A stretch of 43,375 nucleotides of DNA from CALVUJ01 sp045119835 (GCA_045119835.1 JBGVED010000097.1:1-43375), one strand, 5' to 3'; shown: positions 20,257-30,550, counted from the stretch's first letter. Numbers and translations are program-made. Notes: generated from the sequence alone by a model not told the origin.

Positions 20257-21021
20257 TTATTCTCCTATTTTATTTACAGTACCTTTCCAAACAAAGGTAT
20301 TATCACTTGTGTTTTTTATGTAACTATTTTCTAAATTAATAGCACCCCGCCAAGGTACGCTTGAAATAACTCTGTTATTGCCTAAATGATAATTGCTACT
20401 TCCGAACGAAGGTATCGCTGGTGCTGTAGCTACTGTTTTCCAAGTAGTACCGTTATCGTTTGAACTATATAAAGTTACACCTGACGGAGTATGTGAAAAT
20501 TTAACTAGGTATTCAATACCGAAATTAACTGATTGGTCAACCCAAACAGTAGAGCTTGAATACCAAGATGTACCGTTTCCTGTTACAAAAGTCCATTTAG
20601 AATCAGGCAAAACACCAATGGCAATATAATTAGTAGTTGTTGAAGCAAATAAAATAGATTCTGCATCTGTACCCTCTGGTGCTTTTGGCAAGCAATCAAT
20701 AACTAAGTCAAAATTAGTAGGTAATGTTGTGTTTTTTAAAACCGTTGCACAACTTCCAGAATGAAAATTATTAATAATATTATTTTGGCTTATAGGTACC
20801 AATCCAGTAATTTCAACATTAGGCACTTTATAATTTAATTGCTCCAATAATGACTCTTTTAAAGAAATTACTCCGTCATTTATAGTAATTGTTGAATCAT
20901 CTATTTTTACACCACCCAAAGTGCTTGTTGTTGCTACGGGCAATACATAACTTCCGCCACCGCCTGATGTTTCACCAAAGACGGGTAAATATTCTCCATT
21001 TTTATCTATAACAAAGCCCAT
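20257..21021 (-). CDS. Tail fibre / receptor-binding protein
   Basis: 254 aa. MGFVIDKNGEYLPVFGETSG, a Gly-rich hinge, then VLPVATTSTLGGVKIDDSTI, a repeat type common in fibre shafts. The remainder has jelly-roll/lectin-like strands (WTFVTGNGTSWYSSSTVWVD, YLVKFSHTPSGVTLYSSNDN). Probably a host-contact tip. Confidence 0.65.
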   Translation of the reverse strand: MGFVIDKNGEYLPVFGETSGGGGSYVLPVATTSTLGGVKIDDSTITINDGVISLKESLLEQLNYKVPNVEITGLVPISQNNIINNFHSGSCATVLKNTTLPTNFDLVIDCLPKAPEGTDAESILFASTTTNYIAIGVLPDSKWTFVTGNGTSWYSSSTVWVDQSVNFGIEYLVKFSHTPSGVTLYSSNDNGTTWKTVATAPAIPSFGSSNYHLGNNRVISSVPWRGAINLENSYIKNTSDNTFVWKGTVNKIGE

Positions 21022-21030
21022 TATAACCCC

Positions 21031-21246
21031 CTATGAATATATTAAAGTAGTTCTATCATCCCAAGCAAATTTATAATCTGCGCTTCCGCCGGCGAATTTA
21101 ATAGATGTCGGTTTATCGTTTGCATCATAAGTAATTGCTTTAATCTGCCATTGTTCTGAATCTGTACCAACTCCACTCGCTGCCGTTCCGATATATTCGG
21201 TATTTGCTGTTGAAGTTCTATCGAATAACATTTGAGTTCCTAGCAT
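21031..21246 (-). CDS. Hypothetical tail-region protein, 71 aa
   Basis: MLGTQMLFDRTSTANTEYIG, Thr/Ser-rich beta composition ending FAWDDRTTLIYS. Between two fibre genes; likely a small structural or fibre-assembly protein. No domain recognised. Confidence 0.55.
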   Translation of the reverse strand: MLGTQMLFDRTSTANTEYIGTAASGVGTDSEQWQIKAITYDANDKPTSIKFAGGSADYKFAWDDRTTLIYS

Positions 21247-21248
21247 TA

Positions 21249-21842
21249 TTAATTCTCCTTATAATCAATTATAATATTTTCTAACTCTTCTATTGTTTGA
21301 CAAGCGTTAATTGCTTGCTTAATTTCGTAATTCTTACCCCAACAAAATGAATGTAATTGAGTTATTAAACCGCCAATGCTAAGTAAATCTTGTTTTGTGC
21401 AAGTTAAGGGCTGATTGTCTTTACCAAACCAGATAATAGTTTGGCTTGCATTCATTGATTCAACCATAGCTATTAAATTAACTTTCTGGTCTGTATCAGA
21501 ATCAAATAAAACGTTTTTATATAAAACCCCTTGGTTTAATGCTTCATCTCTTTTGTCGTCATTTTCTTGAATTTTTTGCTCTTTTAATTCATTTAAAACT
21601 CTTGCATCGGCTTCTTTTTGTGTTTCATCCCATACAATTATCTCTCTTATCTGGTCTTTTGTTTCTCTATATCCGATGTGATTTTTCCTGTTTGTAGGCT
21701 CTGGAGGTTGTGCTTTAACAAATAATTTGTAACCGTCTTGAATTAATAACTCAATATTTAAGTTATAATTTATAACCCCGTTTGCATTTTTAGGCGGTAA
21801 TACAATTTGCCCGTCAACAAGTTTTACATATAAATCTGTCAT
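21249..21842 (-). CDS. DUF4376-type tail protein
   Basis: 197 aa. N-terminal LYVKLVDGQIVLPPKNANGV, middle helix rich in Lys/Glu, and a C-terminal DUF4376-like part: VLFDSDTDQKVNLIAMVESM, WFGKDNQPLTCTKQDLLSIG. Such proteins lie beside phage fibres and may aid their assembly; their exact role is not known. Confidence 0.65.
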   Translation of the reverse strand: MTDLYVKLVDGQIVLPPKNANGVINYNLNIELLIQDGYKLFVKAQPPEPTNRKNHIGYRETKDQIREIIVWDETQKEADARVLNELKEQKIQENDDKRDEALNQGVLYKNVLFDSDTDQKVNLIAMVESMNASQTIIWFGKDNQPLTCTKQDLLSIGGLITQLHSFCWGKNYEIKQAINACQTIEELENIIIDYKEN

Positions 21843-21853
21843 TATTTACTCCT

Positions 21854-22942
21854 TTATGTGATTGTGGATGTCCAATAGTAAGTATATGTTGTATTTGTAA
21901 CACCTAGATTATATGTTGTGCTTCCTGTTTTTAAATAACAATTTTTTATATCAAGAGTTACATAAGTACCAGCGCCTGTCATTCCGCCAGAATCGTTATA
22001 TGGACACACACCAAAACAAATTGGTGTCGCATACCAAGAAAGCGCCCCTTTTGTTGCGGAATCAACATTAATGCCGTTAACATAGCAATTATATGTCGTG
22101 CCGTTATATGTTACCTTTACAGTCGTCCAAGAGTTATTGCTGATATTCCCGTTATATGAAATATATGACGTGCTTGATTTTGAAGCCCTGCATTTTACTT
22201 TACTACTTTCAACCCAAACACCGACACCGTTAGTATAACCGCTTGATGTTGTTTTTTTGTTTCCTATAACAAACTGTTCACTGCTTCCTGAAACATTTGA
22301 GCATTTAAACCTTACATATACCTCAAAGTTTGTTGTACTCATTAAACTTGAAGCGTTGCTGTTTGTTATAAGATATTTTGATGTGGTAAATCCGCTTGCA
22401 TAACCATTTGAATCTATTGATAATGAACCTACATTTGAAAAATTAGTAGTATTTAAGCTCGTTGTAGTAGTTGTATTGTATGCACCCGTGCAAGTTAAGG
22501 TTTTGTTTGAATCCATTACAACAGAACCCGTTTCAGTTCCGTAATTTGCTTTATAAATCGAATAATTAATTGTAGTGCCATTGGTTACGGTTAATGTTGT
22601 CGTAGAAACATTGCTTGATGTCGTACCGTTTAACGTGATATCTGCCGTCATTGGATTACTACTTGAATCAACAACATTAACGGTTAAAGTATATTGTACG
22701 GGCGATAAATTAACGTATTTCGTATCATTACCCGTTACCGTCCAGCTTCCAGTTTGAGTATCGTAATTAGTGTAAGATACAGAGTAATTAATTACTGTAC
22801 CATAAGGCACGGTTGCGGTTTTTGATGTATATGTATTTCCGTCATAAGTTAAAGTACAAACAGCATCGCTTGGAGTTGTTACAACCGTAATTGTACATCT
22901 ATCAGTACCGCCTAAAGGTTTTAATTTAGTCCTTATACTCAT
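21854..22942 (-). CDS. Fibre-tip protein: PEGA-like repeats plus concanavalin-like domain
   Basis: 362 aa from ATG 22942, which overlaps the previous stop as TAATG. Two PEGA-like repeats (VTTPSDAVCTLTYDGNTYTS; TLTVNVVDSSSNPMTADITL, each ending in INYS...YxTxTGS) are followed by a lectin-like jelly roll (FEVYVRFKCSNVSGSSEQFV, WTTVKVTYNGTTYNCYVNG). Probably binds host surface sugars or protein. Confidence 0.65.
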   Translation of the reverse strand: MSIRTKLKPLGGTDRCTITVVTTPSDAVCTLTYDGNTYTSKTATVPYGTVINYSVSYTNYDTQTGSWTVTGNDTKYVNLSPVQYTLTVNVVDSSSNPMTADITLNGTTSSNVSTTTLTVTNGTTINYSIYKANYGTETGSVVMDSNKTLTCTGAYNTTTTTSLNTTNFSNVGSLSIDSNGYASGFTTSKYLITNSNASSLMSTTNFEVYVRFKCSNVSGSSEQFVIGNKKTTSSGYTNGVGVWVESSKVKCRASKSSTSYISYNGNISNNSWTTVKVTYNGTTYNCYVNGINVDSATKGALSWYATPICFGVCPYNDSGGMTGAGTYVTLDIKNCYLKTGSTTYNLGVTNTTYTYYWTSTIT

Positions 22943-25587
22943 TACCACTTGCCTTCTAAACTACCAAACCAAGTAGTACCTGCATCAATTGTCCTAAATA
23001 CTAAGAAATATTTACCGGTTGTACTTAAATCAGGAGTTGTATTGTTTTGCCAAACTACACCACTTGGAAAAGTCAAAGAGTAAGCTGTAGTACTCATATC
23101 AACAAATAACTCAAAAGTATAAGAAACGCTTGCAGATAAATTCAAGCTTGTTGTGCTGAATGTATATGTTGTATTCGCTGCCGGAGTTGATTTATAAATA
23201 GATTTGTTTTGTTCAAGCGCAATAGTGCCGTCTGATAAAGTTTCAATATTTTGAGTTGTTTCAACATCCAAAGGCGCTTTATTATTTAAACTTGATTGTA
23301 TATTAGAGAATCTCGCTTCCCCTATCGAATCAAGATTGTTTAATGAAACATTAGCACGAGATGATAAACCGACATCATCCATACCAAGCCAAACTAATAA
23401 ATCGTTTACTTTTAAAGACCATTTGTTTAAGTTTATAGTGCCGTCAAAAGGATATGCCGTACCAGCACCAAACAAATTAGGAGAAGCTCCAACATACTCT
23501 TGAGTCGCATTATGAACGGTTGAGGATGTAACGGTTATATCATCTGTGAAGTTTTCTTCATCTGTTGAATAAGCCAAAACGTAGTCTGAGCCGTCCCAAG
23601 ATAATTTTAATGTATATACGGTTTCAGTTTCTATGGTATATGTACCAGTAGATCCGTTAGCGATATCCCAGCTGGTGCCATTTGATGAAATTGATAATAC
23701 AAATTTACCATTAATTATTGCAAGCGCAATACCGTAACTTGAATTGATTATATTTTGTTGAGTTGTTACATCATTGCTTGTAATAAATTGAGTTTTAAGC
23801 TCCCAAGAATAATTGCCAAAGTTCCATTCGTAAGGGAATTGTAAATAATCACTTGCACTAAATCCGCTAACATTACCACTATTAATAGTTAAATCGCCAA
23901 TTATTAATAAATTAGGATTTTTTGCTAATTGTAATTGGTTTATTTGTTCATTTATTGGCTCTAATGCTGAAGCAACCGCCGCCTCTGTGGTAAATTTTTG
24001 CGGGCTTGAACTTTCTGCATCGCTAATTGAATTTGCAATAGCTGATGATGCAAAAGTGTTTACTAACAAATTAGTAATTGTATTATCTGTAGCATTTATT
24101 GTTTTATTTGTTAGAGTTTGAGTTTCTGTTTCTGTTACTACTCCTACCGGTTTATTTTTAATATAATCAACAGCTTGAGTATCTGTTTGTGTCCAATCTG
24201 CTTGCATTTGTCCGGCAACTGCTGTTTGTGCCGCTTCTTCCGCTCTGTCTGCTTCTCTTTCTGCTCTATCAGCTTGTTCTGTAGCATCACTAATTACAGT
24301 TGCTGTTTCGTCTTGGATATCTTGAATTGCATCATCTTTGGCATCCCCGATATCATTTATTGCATCATCTCCGGCATCGCCAATATTATTAATGCTTGTT
24401 TGTTCTTGTTCTTCTAAGGCATCAATAGCATCTTGTAGAGCTGCATTAATTGTTATTGCATTTTCATCAACTGTGTTACCAGTACAAATATATAACAATG
24501 CGTTAGGGCTTGTTACCATAATTTGATTGGTTTCTCTGCCAAAAATATTATTAACGCTTGAATTATTGCCAATCGTACCGGCAGGTGTCATTGAAAAATC
24601 CATACGGTAATCATGACCAGCATTTGTATCACCTTGAGAAGTTGTGGATTGCACCCCTGAGTTTGAAAATACACCAGTACACGGGGTAGAAGTTTTTGCT
24701 AAACAAAAAGCCGAACCAGTCGAAGCTGTACCGTTAAATATATGATTATGTGTTATGCTTGGTGTTCCCGGTAAATTCAAACCACCGGGGTTTGAAGTTG
24801 CCATTCTAAAGAAATAATCATTACGGGGCATTAATATTCTTTCATTCGTTGTGTCAACCCCATATAACCAAGCTACCCCGTAGGTACTATAGTAAGCATC
24901 AACTATATCTTTGTCTGCAATATCATAGTATGTATGCCCGTTATCACTTATGCTTACATCAATTTGACTTGAACCTAAAACAATTCTTGTTGCTGTTCCT
25001 GCTTCTCTTTCAGAGATACATTTATTATAGAATGTAGGATAGCCATAATGTACTCCTGATTCTGCATCTTTATAAGCATAAGTACCTTGCAATGTAAAGC
25101 CTTGAGTATCTGCATAGCTTAGAACGTGGTCTTTTATTACAATGTCAAATAAATTATGGCTTCTACCGCCATTTTCAAATATGCGCCAATTAATTCTATC
25201 ATTTACAGGATTGTTATTTAAGTTTTGGTTTGTGTTCGATATATATACAATACCGTCTAATTGACAAAAACTATTGGCATAATATGTAGTTCCGCTATCC
25301 CATTCTGCAAGACCTTGTTGAAGTATATAGTTTGTTTGGTAAGATAAAACTTTTCCAAAACCTGTCATTTCGGGTAATGGAGGATATTGATTTGTAGGAG
25401 TTACAGCACCAATAAAACCTTGCCCCCAAGCGGGCAATGCTTGTATGGTGTCTATATCTGCTGTTCCTATATATGTAGCTGCTAATGCTGAACCAAATTG
25501 TCCAATTTCTGGACCTTGTGCTAATTCGCTAGACGGATTTGCATTTTCCCCAAATAGTTTTCCTGTTTTTCTTGTTAATTTTGGCAT
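22942..25587 (-). CDS. Long tail fibre protein
   Basis: 881 aa. The front half resembles collar-type fibres: an AEWDSGTTYYANSFCQLDGI sugar-binding-like repeat, GFTLQGTYAYKDAESGVHYG, LPGTPSITHNH and LLYICTGNTV. The middle is a trimeric coiled coil (INDIGDAKDDAIQDIQDETA, ADRAEREADRAEEAAQTAV). After IKNKPVGVVTETETQTLTNK comes a lectin-like jelly roll and a C-terminal head (SYTFELFVDMSTTAYSLTFP). Main host-adhesion fibre. Confidence 0.8.
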   Translation of the reverse strand: MPKLTRKTGKLFGENANPSSELAQGPEIGQFGSALAATYIGTADIDTIQALPAWGQGFIGAVTPTNQYPPLPEMTGFGKVLSYQTNYILQQGLAEWDSGTTYYANSFCQLDGIVYISNTNQNLNNNPVNDRINWRIFENGGRSHNLFDIVIKDHVLSYADTQGFTLQGTYAYKDAESGVHYGYPTFYNKCISEREAGTATRIVLGSSQIDVSISDNGHTYYDIADKDIVDAYYSTYGVAWLYGVDTTNERILMPRNDYFFRMATSNPGGLNLPGTPSITHNHIFNGTASTGSAFCLAKTSTPCTGVFSNSGVQSTTSQGDTNAGHDYRMDFSMTPAGTIGNNSSVNNIFGRETNQIMVTSPNALLYICTGNTVDENAITINAALQDAIDALEEQEQTSINNIGDAGDDAINDIGDAKDDAIQDIQDETATVISDATEQADRAEREADRAEEAAQTAVAGQMQADWTQTDTQAVDYIKNKPVGVVTETETQTLTNKTINATDNTITNLLVNTFASSAIANSISDAESSSPQKFTTEAAVASALEPINEQINQLQLAKNPNLLIIGDLTINSGNVSGFSASDYLQFPYEWNFGNYSWELKTQFITSNDVTTQQNIINSSYGIALAIINGKFVLSISSNGTSWDIANGSTGTYTIETETVYTLKLSWDGSDYVLAYSTDEENFTDDITVTSSTVHNATQEYVGASPNLFGAGTAYPFDGTINLNKWSLKVNDLLVWLGMDDVGLSSRANVSLNNLDSIGEARFSNIQSSLNNKAPLDVETTQNIETLSDGTIALEQNKSIYKSTPAANTTYTFSTTSLNLSASVSYTFELFVDMSTTAYSLTFPSGVVWQNNTTPDLSTTGKYFLVFRTIDAGTTWFGSLEGKW

Positions 25588-25588
25588 T

Positions 25589-26242
25589 TTATTCTATTTC
25601 CTTTAAAACTACATTACACCCTGTCGGATAGGGTAATATATTTTTATAATCTGCTAATTCTATTATATTACGATACGCACTATCATAATTATATGTTACT
25701 TCCATTTTACTCCAAGTTGTATAAACATTACCTTCGCTCCAATCCCAAATGGCATCATCAATTTCTTTACAAGTATGATTTATCGAATTCTTAATTATTT
25801 TTAGTTTTATTAGTCTTCTAAAATCATCATCTTCCATTTTGTTATCTTTTAATCTTACATCTTGCCAGTCTTTATACATTAAAAAACCGCCGTTATTATC
25901 GGCAAAATTGTTATATGTAGAAAAACCTCCTTGTAAATTATTCCAAGATTCATCCCTTATTGTAGTATCGTATAAATAAGATAAATAAGGTCTATCAAAT
26001 TTTTCAATACCATTAAAGAACCTGTCTAAATCAACCCATTTCCCTACTACATCCAACTGAGCACCTATTGATTTATCCACGCTTAAACATTCATCTCTTA
26101 TTTGCAAAATTAAATTATTTGCAAAAATTAACTCAACCATTAAATCAATTAATGCTCTATTTTTAGGCGATTGACGATATTGGATTATAATTAAATCCTT
26201 AAACCATTCTTTAGTTTTTTCTAATTCCTTTATATAATCCAT
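25589..26242 (-). CDS. Baseplate wedge protein (DUF2612 / gpI-like)
   Basis: 217 aa. CLSVDKSIGAQLDVVGKWVD, DFRRLIKLKIIKNSINHTCK and LPYPTGCNVVLKEIE are typical of DUF2612, the tail protein that follows baseplate J and precedes the fibre. It joins the baseplate to the fibre network. Start overlaps the J gene stop. Confidence 0.8.
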   Translation of the reverse strand: MDYIKELEKTKEWFKDLIIIQYRQSPKNRALIDLMVELIFANNLILQIRDECLSVDKSIGAQLDVVGKWVDLDRFFNGIEKFDRPYLSYLYDTTIRDESWNNLQGGFSTYNNFADNNGGFLMYKDWQDVRLKDNKMEDDDFRRLIKLKIIKNSINHTCKEIDDAIWDWSEGNVYTTWSKMEVTYNYDSAYRNIIELADYKNILPYPTGCNVVLKEIE

Positions 26243-27672
26243 TATTCTACCGCCGTTATATAAATTTTGTTAGCATCTGTAGTAAATTTATCTGCTAAAG
26301 TTGCAACACTTAAATAATCTGTCCAAGTTCCTGAAACATAAGTTATGGTTACAGAATCGCCCTCGGTTGGAGTTCCTATAACAGTAATCCCATAATCTGT
26401 TAAAGTTACTTGGTTTCCGTTGTAATACCATTTATTTTCTGTAAAATCGAAAACATAACTTCCTGATTCATCTCCGTTTTTATCTTGGAAGGTTGTTGAA
26501 TTAACACTTGCCGAAGTTATGCCTGTTCCACTTATAGAAGCACTTGCAGAACCGCCAGTTGATACTTCTACATTTAACGCATAACCATTTCCGCCATCCG
26601 CTAACATTGCATCTGCGCAAACTTCTGTAATTTTTGAAGTTTCTACAGGCTCACCAATGTTGTATGATAAATTTTCTGCAATATATTCTTTTATTGCATT
26701 CATATTAATTTCACCAAGCTCTGTAATGATTTTAACATCAAATTTAATATATAAAGGAATTACTTCCTCTCTATCAAATCTAATAGTCATTTCTTCTAAA
26801 CTTGCTGTAGTAATCGGTACTTCTACATCTCCCCTTGTTTCGCTTCCCCCTAAATTACCATAAATAATATCGGCAATTTCTGTATTAGCTCCGCCCTCTA
26901 CAATAACCCAAATAGTATGAGAAGCAGTACCTGTACTATCAGCTTCATCTGTTCTGTTTTCGTGAATTTTAACATCAATAACTCCGTCTAATTCTAATAT
27001 ACTAGCTACCATTGTATCAATATTATTTTTGCTTGCTTTTGTAACTGAGCGTTCTCTTCTTATTCTAAAATCGCTATCGCTCTCTTCTTCGTAACCAATC
27101 GATGTAGCACCTACATTATTAATTACCGATAAAACGCCGGGGATAATTGTTACTGGTGTAGTGATAGTTCCAATAGTAGGAATAACAACTCCTTTTTCTT
27201 TTGCTCTAAATTCTACCGTAGTAGTCCCTGCTAACAATGTAACAGAATCAACCAAGTACCAAATATTTCCGGCATCATCAGAAACAGTATAGGAAGCGAC
27301 ATCGGGCTCATTGTATGCACCGTCTAAACCCTCTAAGCTTACTGTTTGATTTGTAGTAATAGCAATATTTTGAATTGTATATGCGCCTTTTTTACGTTTT
27401 AAATAATTAATCTGATATCGATTATCTTGAATAGCACCTACACATTTATCAGGGTCGCAGGAGTTATAAACCTCTGTTATCATTTCTCTGATAATAGTAC
27501 CCATATAAGCAAGCAATTGAACTAATTGTCCATCTGGTGTATTTGAATCAAAGTTTAATGTTTCTCCCGATTGTTCATAAATGTCCTTAAAACCTGTTAC
27601 TAAATCGTTAACTAAAACATTATTATCTTTTGTTTGTAACCCTGTATATATTAATTCGTCATTGTCTGCCAT
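26242..27672 (-). CDS. Baseplate J-like protein
   Basis: 476 aa. FDSNTPDGQLVQLLAYMGTI, EEESDSDFRIRRERSVTKAS (the 'ESDxxxRxR' mark of the family), VDSTG-like central strands and IGEPVETSKITEVCADAMLA. It builds the wedge ring of contractile-tail baseplates. Longer than P2 gpJ (about 300 aa), with an Ig-like C-terminal part. Confidence 0.9.
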   Translation of the reverse strand: MADNDELIYTGLQTKDNNVLVNDLVTGFKDIYEQSGETLNFDSNTPDGQLVQLLAYMGTIIREMITEVYNSCDPDKCVGAIQDNRYQINYLKRKKGAYTIQNIAITTNQTVSLEGLDGAYNEPDVASYTVSDDAGNIWYLVDSVTLLAGTTTVEFRAKEKGVVIPTIGTITTPVTIIPGVLSVINNVGATSIGYEEESDSDFRIRRERSVTKASKNNIDTMVASILELDGVIDVKIHENRTDEADSTGTASHTIWVIVEGGANTEIADIIYGNLGGSETRGDVEVPITTASLEEMTIRFDREEVIPLYIKFDVKIITELGEINMNAIKEYIAENLSYNIGEPVETSKITEVCADAMLADGGNGYALNVEVSTGGSASASISGTGITSASVNSTTFQDKNGDESGSYVFDFTENKWYYNGNQVTLTDYGITVIGTPTEGDSVTITYVSGTWTDYLSVATLADKFTTDANKIYITAVE

Positions 27673-27681
27673 AATATTATC

Positions 27682-28044
27682 CTATATTGTAAATTCAATA
27701 TTAATTTCTTTGTTCGAGTATTCTGTTAAAACACTACACCTGCAACTATATTGTCTGCCTACTAATTCACTAGAAAAATCATAAACCGCAAGAACTCCGA
27801 TTCTATTTTGAATGGTGTTTAAAATATCCTCATCTAATAAATTTTTTTGTCCTTTTGCACCTAATCTTGTGTACCAATCAATCCCGTTTTCTAATGCAAA
27901 AAAGCAATCGTACTTCCATTCCATGAGGCTCGTATATATATCTTGTGCAATCTGACTTTGTTCTTTGCGATAATCAGCTAAAGAATGTCCAAAAAGCCAT
28001 TCTTCAAATCCTTCTTCATCTTTTTTTATAGTACGTACCAGCAT
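27682..28044 (-). CDS. Baseplate gp25/W-like protein
   Basis: 120 aa. DIYTSLMEWKYDCFFALENG IDWYTRLG and ILNTIQNRIGVLAVYDFSSE fit the gpW/gp25-like (DUF2634-like) baseplate proteins that connect the sheath to the wedge ring. Directly before baseplate J. Confidence 0.72.
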   Translation of the reverse strand: MLVRTIKKDEEGFEEWLFGHSLADYRKEQSQIAQDIYTSLMEWKYDCFFALENGIDWYTRLGAKGQKNLLDEDILNTIQNRIGVLAVYDFSSELVGRQYSCRCSVLTEYSNKEINIEFTI

Positions 28045-28063
28045 ATTATTATTATACTATATT

Positions 28064-28831
28064 TTAGTATATCTTTCTTACAATTCCCTTTACCACATCC
28101 GCAAGAACTTTACCCTCGCTGTCAATTATTTGACCTGTGGCAGCGGTTGCATCTTCTAATACGGTAGAAATAGTATTCCCCTCTATAGTTGTATTGCCTA
28201 CAATATTAACTAAACTTGTAATATTTGTTGTTGTACTGATAATTGTATTTGTTGTGCTATTTATATTATGATTTGTTGTATTAATAGTATTATTTGTGCA
28301 ATTTAATGTATTATCAGTCGTATTCGTTGTAATTGAAGTATCTCTGATTTGAATATCGCTATTTTTATAATAAATATGTAAGCAAGCCTCTAAATATGGC
28401 AATAAGGGTATTTTGGGTTGGCTATGTAAACCACAAATAAATAAAGCATCTGTTAAATCGTGGTTCCTATCATAAGCTAATTTTCCCGGCTCACTTGTCA
28501 TAAACCAAGTTTCTAATTCTCTATCATTAAATAATAATAACCCCTCCATACCCGGTTCAATAGGGTAAACGCTTCCAACATCACCCCAGCCAAAAAAATG
28601 AGCTTTTGCATAAATATCTGGATAATTTTCTAATACTTGGTTTCCGTCTTGTTTTAATTGTTTTAATCGCTTATTGTTTACACGGCATTTAACTGTCATT
28701 AACTCAGGGTCAAACTCTAAAACAGTAGCAACCTTAACGCAATTCATATTATAATTAATTGTATCTTTTAAGGCTTGTAATAAGTCATAAATTGTTGTTT
28801 GATGAGATAATTGTTGATTATTTAACGGCAT
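28064..28831 (-). CDS. Baseplate spike (Gp138 N-terminal domain type)
   Basis: 255 aa. NCVKVATVLEFDPELMTVKC, HFFGWGDVGSVYPIEPGMEG LLLFNDRE are the OB-fold of Gp138-type cell-puncturing spikes. The C-terminal half is a run of short Asn/Thr repeats (TTNHNINSTTNTIISTTTN), the make-up of a trimeric beta-helix needle. It would pierce the envelope at tail contraction. Confidence 0.8.
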   Translation of the reverse strand: MPLNNQQLSHQTTIYDLLQALKDTINYNMNCVKVATVLEFDPELMTVKCRVNNKRLKQLKQDGNQVLENYPDIYAKAHFFGWGDVGSVYPIEPGMEGLLLFNDRELETWFMTSEPGKLAYDRNHDLTDALFICGLHSQPKIPLLPYLEACLHIYYKNSDIQIRDTSITTNTTDNTLNCTNNTINTTNHNINSTTNTIISTTTNITSLVNIVGNTTIEGNTISTVLEDATAATGQIIDSEGKVLADVVKGIVRKIY

Positions 28832-30216
28832 TAACCTCTCCTTATATCAACGTGTACCCAGCTTGTATAAGTTTTTGTAAACATAAACATCCTTGATTTT
28901 TTTGCAGTTGCTCCTAAATGAGATGCATTAACTCCTTGTATTTTAAAATCAACTGCACGACCTGTTAAGTGTTGGCTATTTGAAACACCACCCTCACGTT
29001 TATTATTTGCAACAGACCGCCAGCCACTTGTTATAATTACTTTTTTACCCGGATAATATGTATTGCAAAATTCCATAACTCTGTTAGCAATTTCTTTACA
29101 TCCTTGCAGTTTTCCAACTGTCAAATCCTGCTTTCTTTCGCTTGATGTATTATTATGCCCTATCATATCTTTCCAAGATATAATTTTGTTAATAAAAGTA
29201 TTAGGCATACTTCCGTTATTTTTTGAAACATATTTATAAACAGACATAACATCAGAACCAACTTTTGAATTTATCGGTTGAACTTCATTATTTTTTACAG
29301 TTGATGTCGGAGAGCCTGCTGGATTTGCAGTTAAATTTTCATTTGAGTTTGCAATCTCTTCAATATATTGTAATTGTAGAGTGGTTGTTCTAGTGCCCTC
29401 TATCGCACCAGATATTAAGCAGTTATGATTTATACCTAAAACTTTATATTGCCCGTCAAAACGTGCCTGAGTGCTTGATTTTATTTCTACTAATTGTCCT
29501 ACTTTGATTGTAGGTTCAAATAACATTGATACTTCTAAAATATGGTCGTATCTCTTTGGTGTTTCTAGTAATCCAGTATCGGCTGCTATATAATAACATC
29601 CATAATCGCTTAATGTTTCATTATCGTTTAAATTATGAACTACCCCGTTATCAACAAAAGTATGACCGCCTGTTAATTTATTAACCAATACAAAAACATT
29701 TCCGTCAAATACAGTAGGTATATTAAATGCACCTTCTAAAACTCCGGTTTCGCCTAATTTTAAGTTTGGTAATTTGCTCACCAAATAATTATAGGCTTCT
29801 TTAAATGTAGTTCCAGCGGCGAACGTAACACCGCAATACTCTGTTAAAATATCAGGGTCTGTTATATCCATAACAGTTATAAAATCAGTACCAGACCTAT
29901 ATGAATGACACTCTTGTATGTATCCCCACGTTACTAACGGCAAGCCTTTTTCATAATCATCGCCATAGCCAGCTTCTAATGTTACCCATTTAATATATGG
30001 GTTAGTATCTAATAAAAGTCTATCTTGATAAATTGCTTCTCTTGTAGAGCCGTCTAAGTTATAAATAGTTATTCTTGATGTATTTTCCGATTGAGTGGTT
30101 TTTGTAACATTGAACTCAATAGTAATAGGGTCTTTTAGTATTTCTTGTTTTGGTTGACCATTACTATCAATCCAGTTAATTAACATTCTATAATGACATT
30201 GAAATTTATTCTGCAT
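28831..30216 (-). CDS. Baseplate hub with C-terminal M15 peptidase domain
   Basis: 461 aa. Residues 1-280 resemble phage hub proteins (ITIYNLDGSTREAIYQDRLL, LVNKLTGGHTFVDNGVVHNL, LFEPTIKVGQLVEIKS). After a Pro/Ser linker comes a zinc peptidase: VIITSGWRSVANNKREGGVS, SQHLTGRAVDFKI (His/Asp ligands) and WVHVDIRRG. The tail-tip enzyme would open peptidoglycan during entry. The genome thus has two M15 domains, one here and one in the endolysin. Confidence 0.83.
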   Translation of the reverse strand: MQNKFQCHYRMLINWIDSNGQPKQEILKDPITIEFNVTKTTQSENTSRITIYNLDGSTREAIYQDRLLLDTNPYIKWVTLEAGYGDDYEKGLPLVTWGYIQECHSYRSGTDFITVMDITDPDILTEYCGVTFAAGTTFKEAYNYLVSKLPNLKLGETGVLEGAFNIPTVFDGNVFVLVNKLTGGHTFVDNGVVHNLNDNETLSDYGCYYIAADTGLLETPKRYDHILEVSMLFEPTIKVGQLVEIKSSTQARFDGQYKVLGINHNCLISGAIEGTRTTTLQLQYIEEIANSNENLTANPAGSPTSTVKNNEVQPINSKVGSDVMSVYKYVSKNNGSMPNTFINKIISWKDMIGHNNTSSERKQDLTVGKLQGCKEIANRVMEFCNTYYPGKKVIITSGWRSVANNKREGGVSNSQHLTGRAVDFKIQGVNASHLGATAKKSRMFMFTKTYTSWVHVDIRRG

Positions 30217-30550
30217 TATAAATAGTATCCTCTATTAGTTGAACGTCATCCTCATTTAACAATAGCATTAAGACGTTATTATTTGCAAAATCTTCTAATT
30301 GAAAAGGCTCTGCATTAGATGCTGATATTATAGATAACCCAAAAGGCAATTTGTTTCTTAAATGTCTTAAAGCATTCATTGTTAAAACTACTTTGTTTCC
30401 ATTGTTAATATAATCTTTGTATTCTATATCAAAATACCAAGAACGTTGATATGGATAATAATATAATCTTAAAATTGCTGATTCATTATTATCAAGTTTT
30501 AATACCATTCTTTGCTTCGGAGAAGCTGTTATAGACGTAATTAATCTCAT
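30206..30550 (-). CDS. Baseplate plug-like protein (DUF6983-like)
   Basis: 114 aa. QRMVLKLDNNESAILRLYYY, PYQRSWYFDIEYKDYINNGN and NALRHLRNKLPFGLSI resemble the small plug-type baseplate proteins of simple contractile phages (for example cyanophage Pam3). Overlaps the next gene by 11 nt. Family name from memory; the structural role follows from position. Confidence 0.65.
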   Translation of the reverse strand: MRLITSITASPKQRMVLKLDNNESAILRLYYYPYQRSWYFDIEYKDYINNGNKVVLTMNALRHLRNKLPFGLSIISASNAEPFQLEDFANNNVLMLLLNEDDVQLIEDTIYNAE

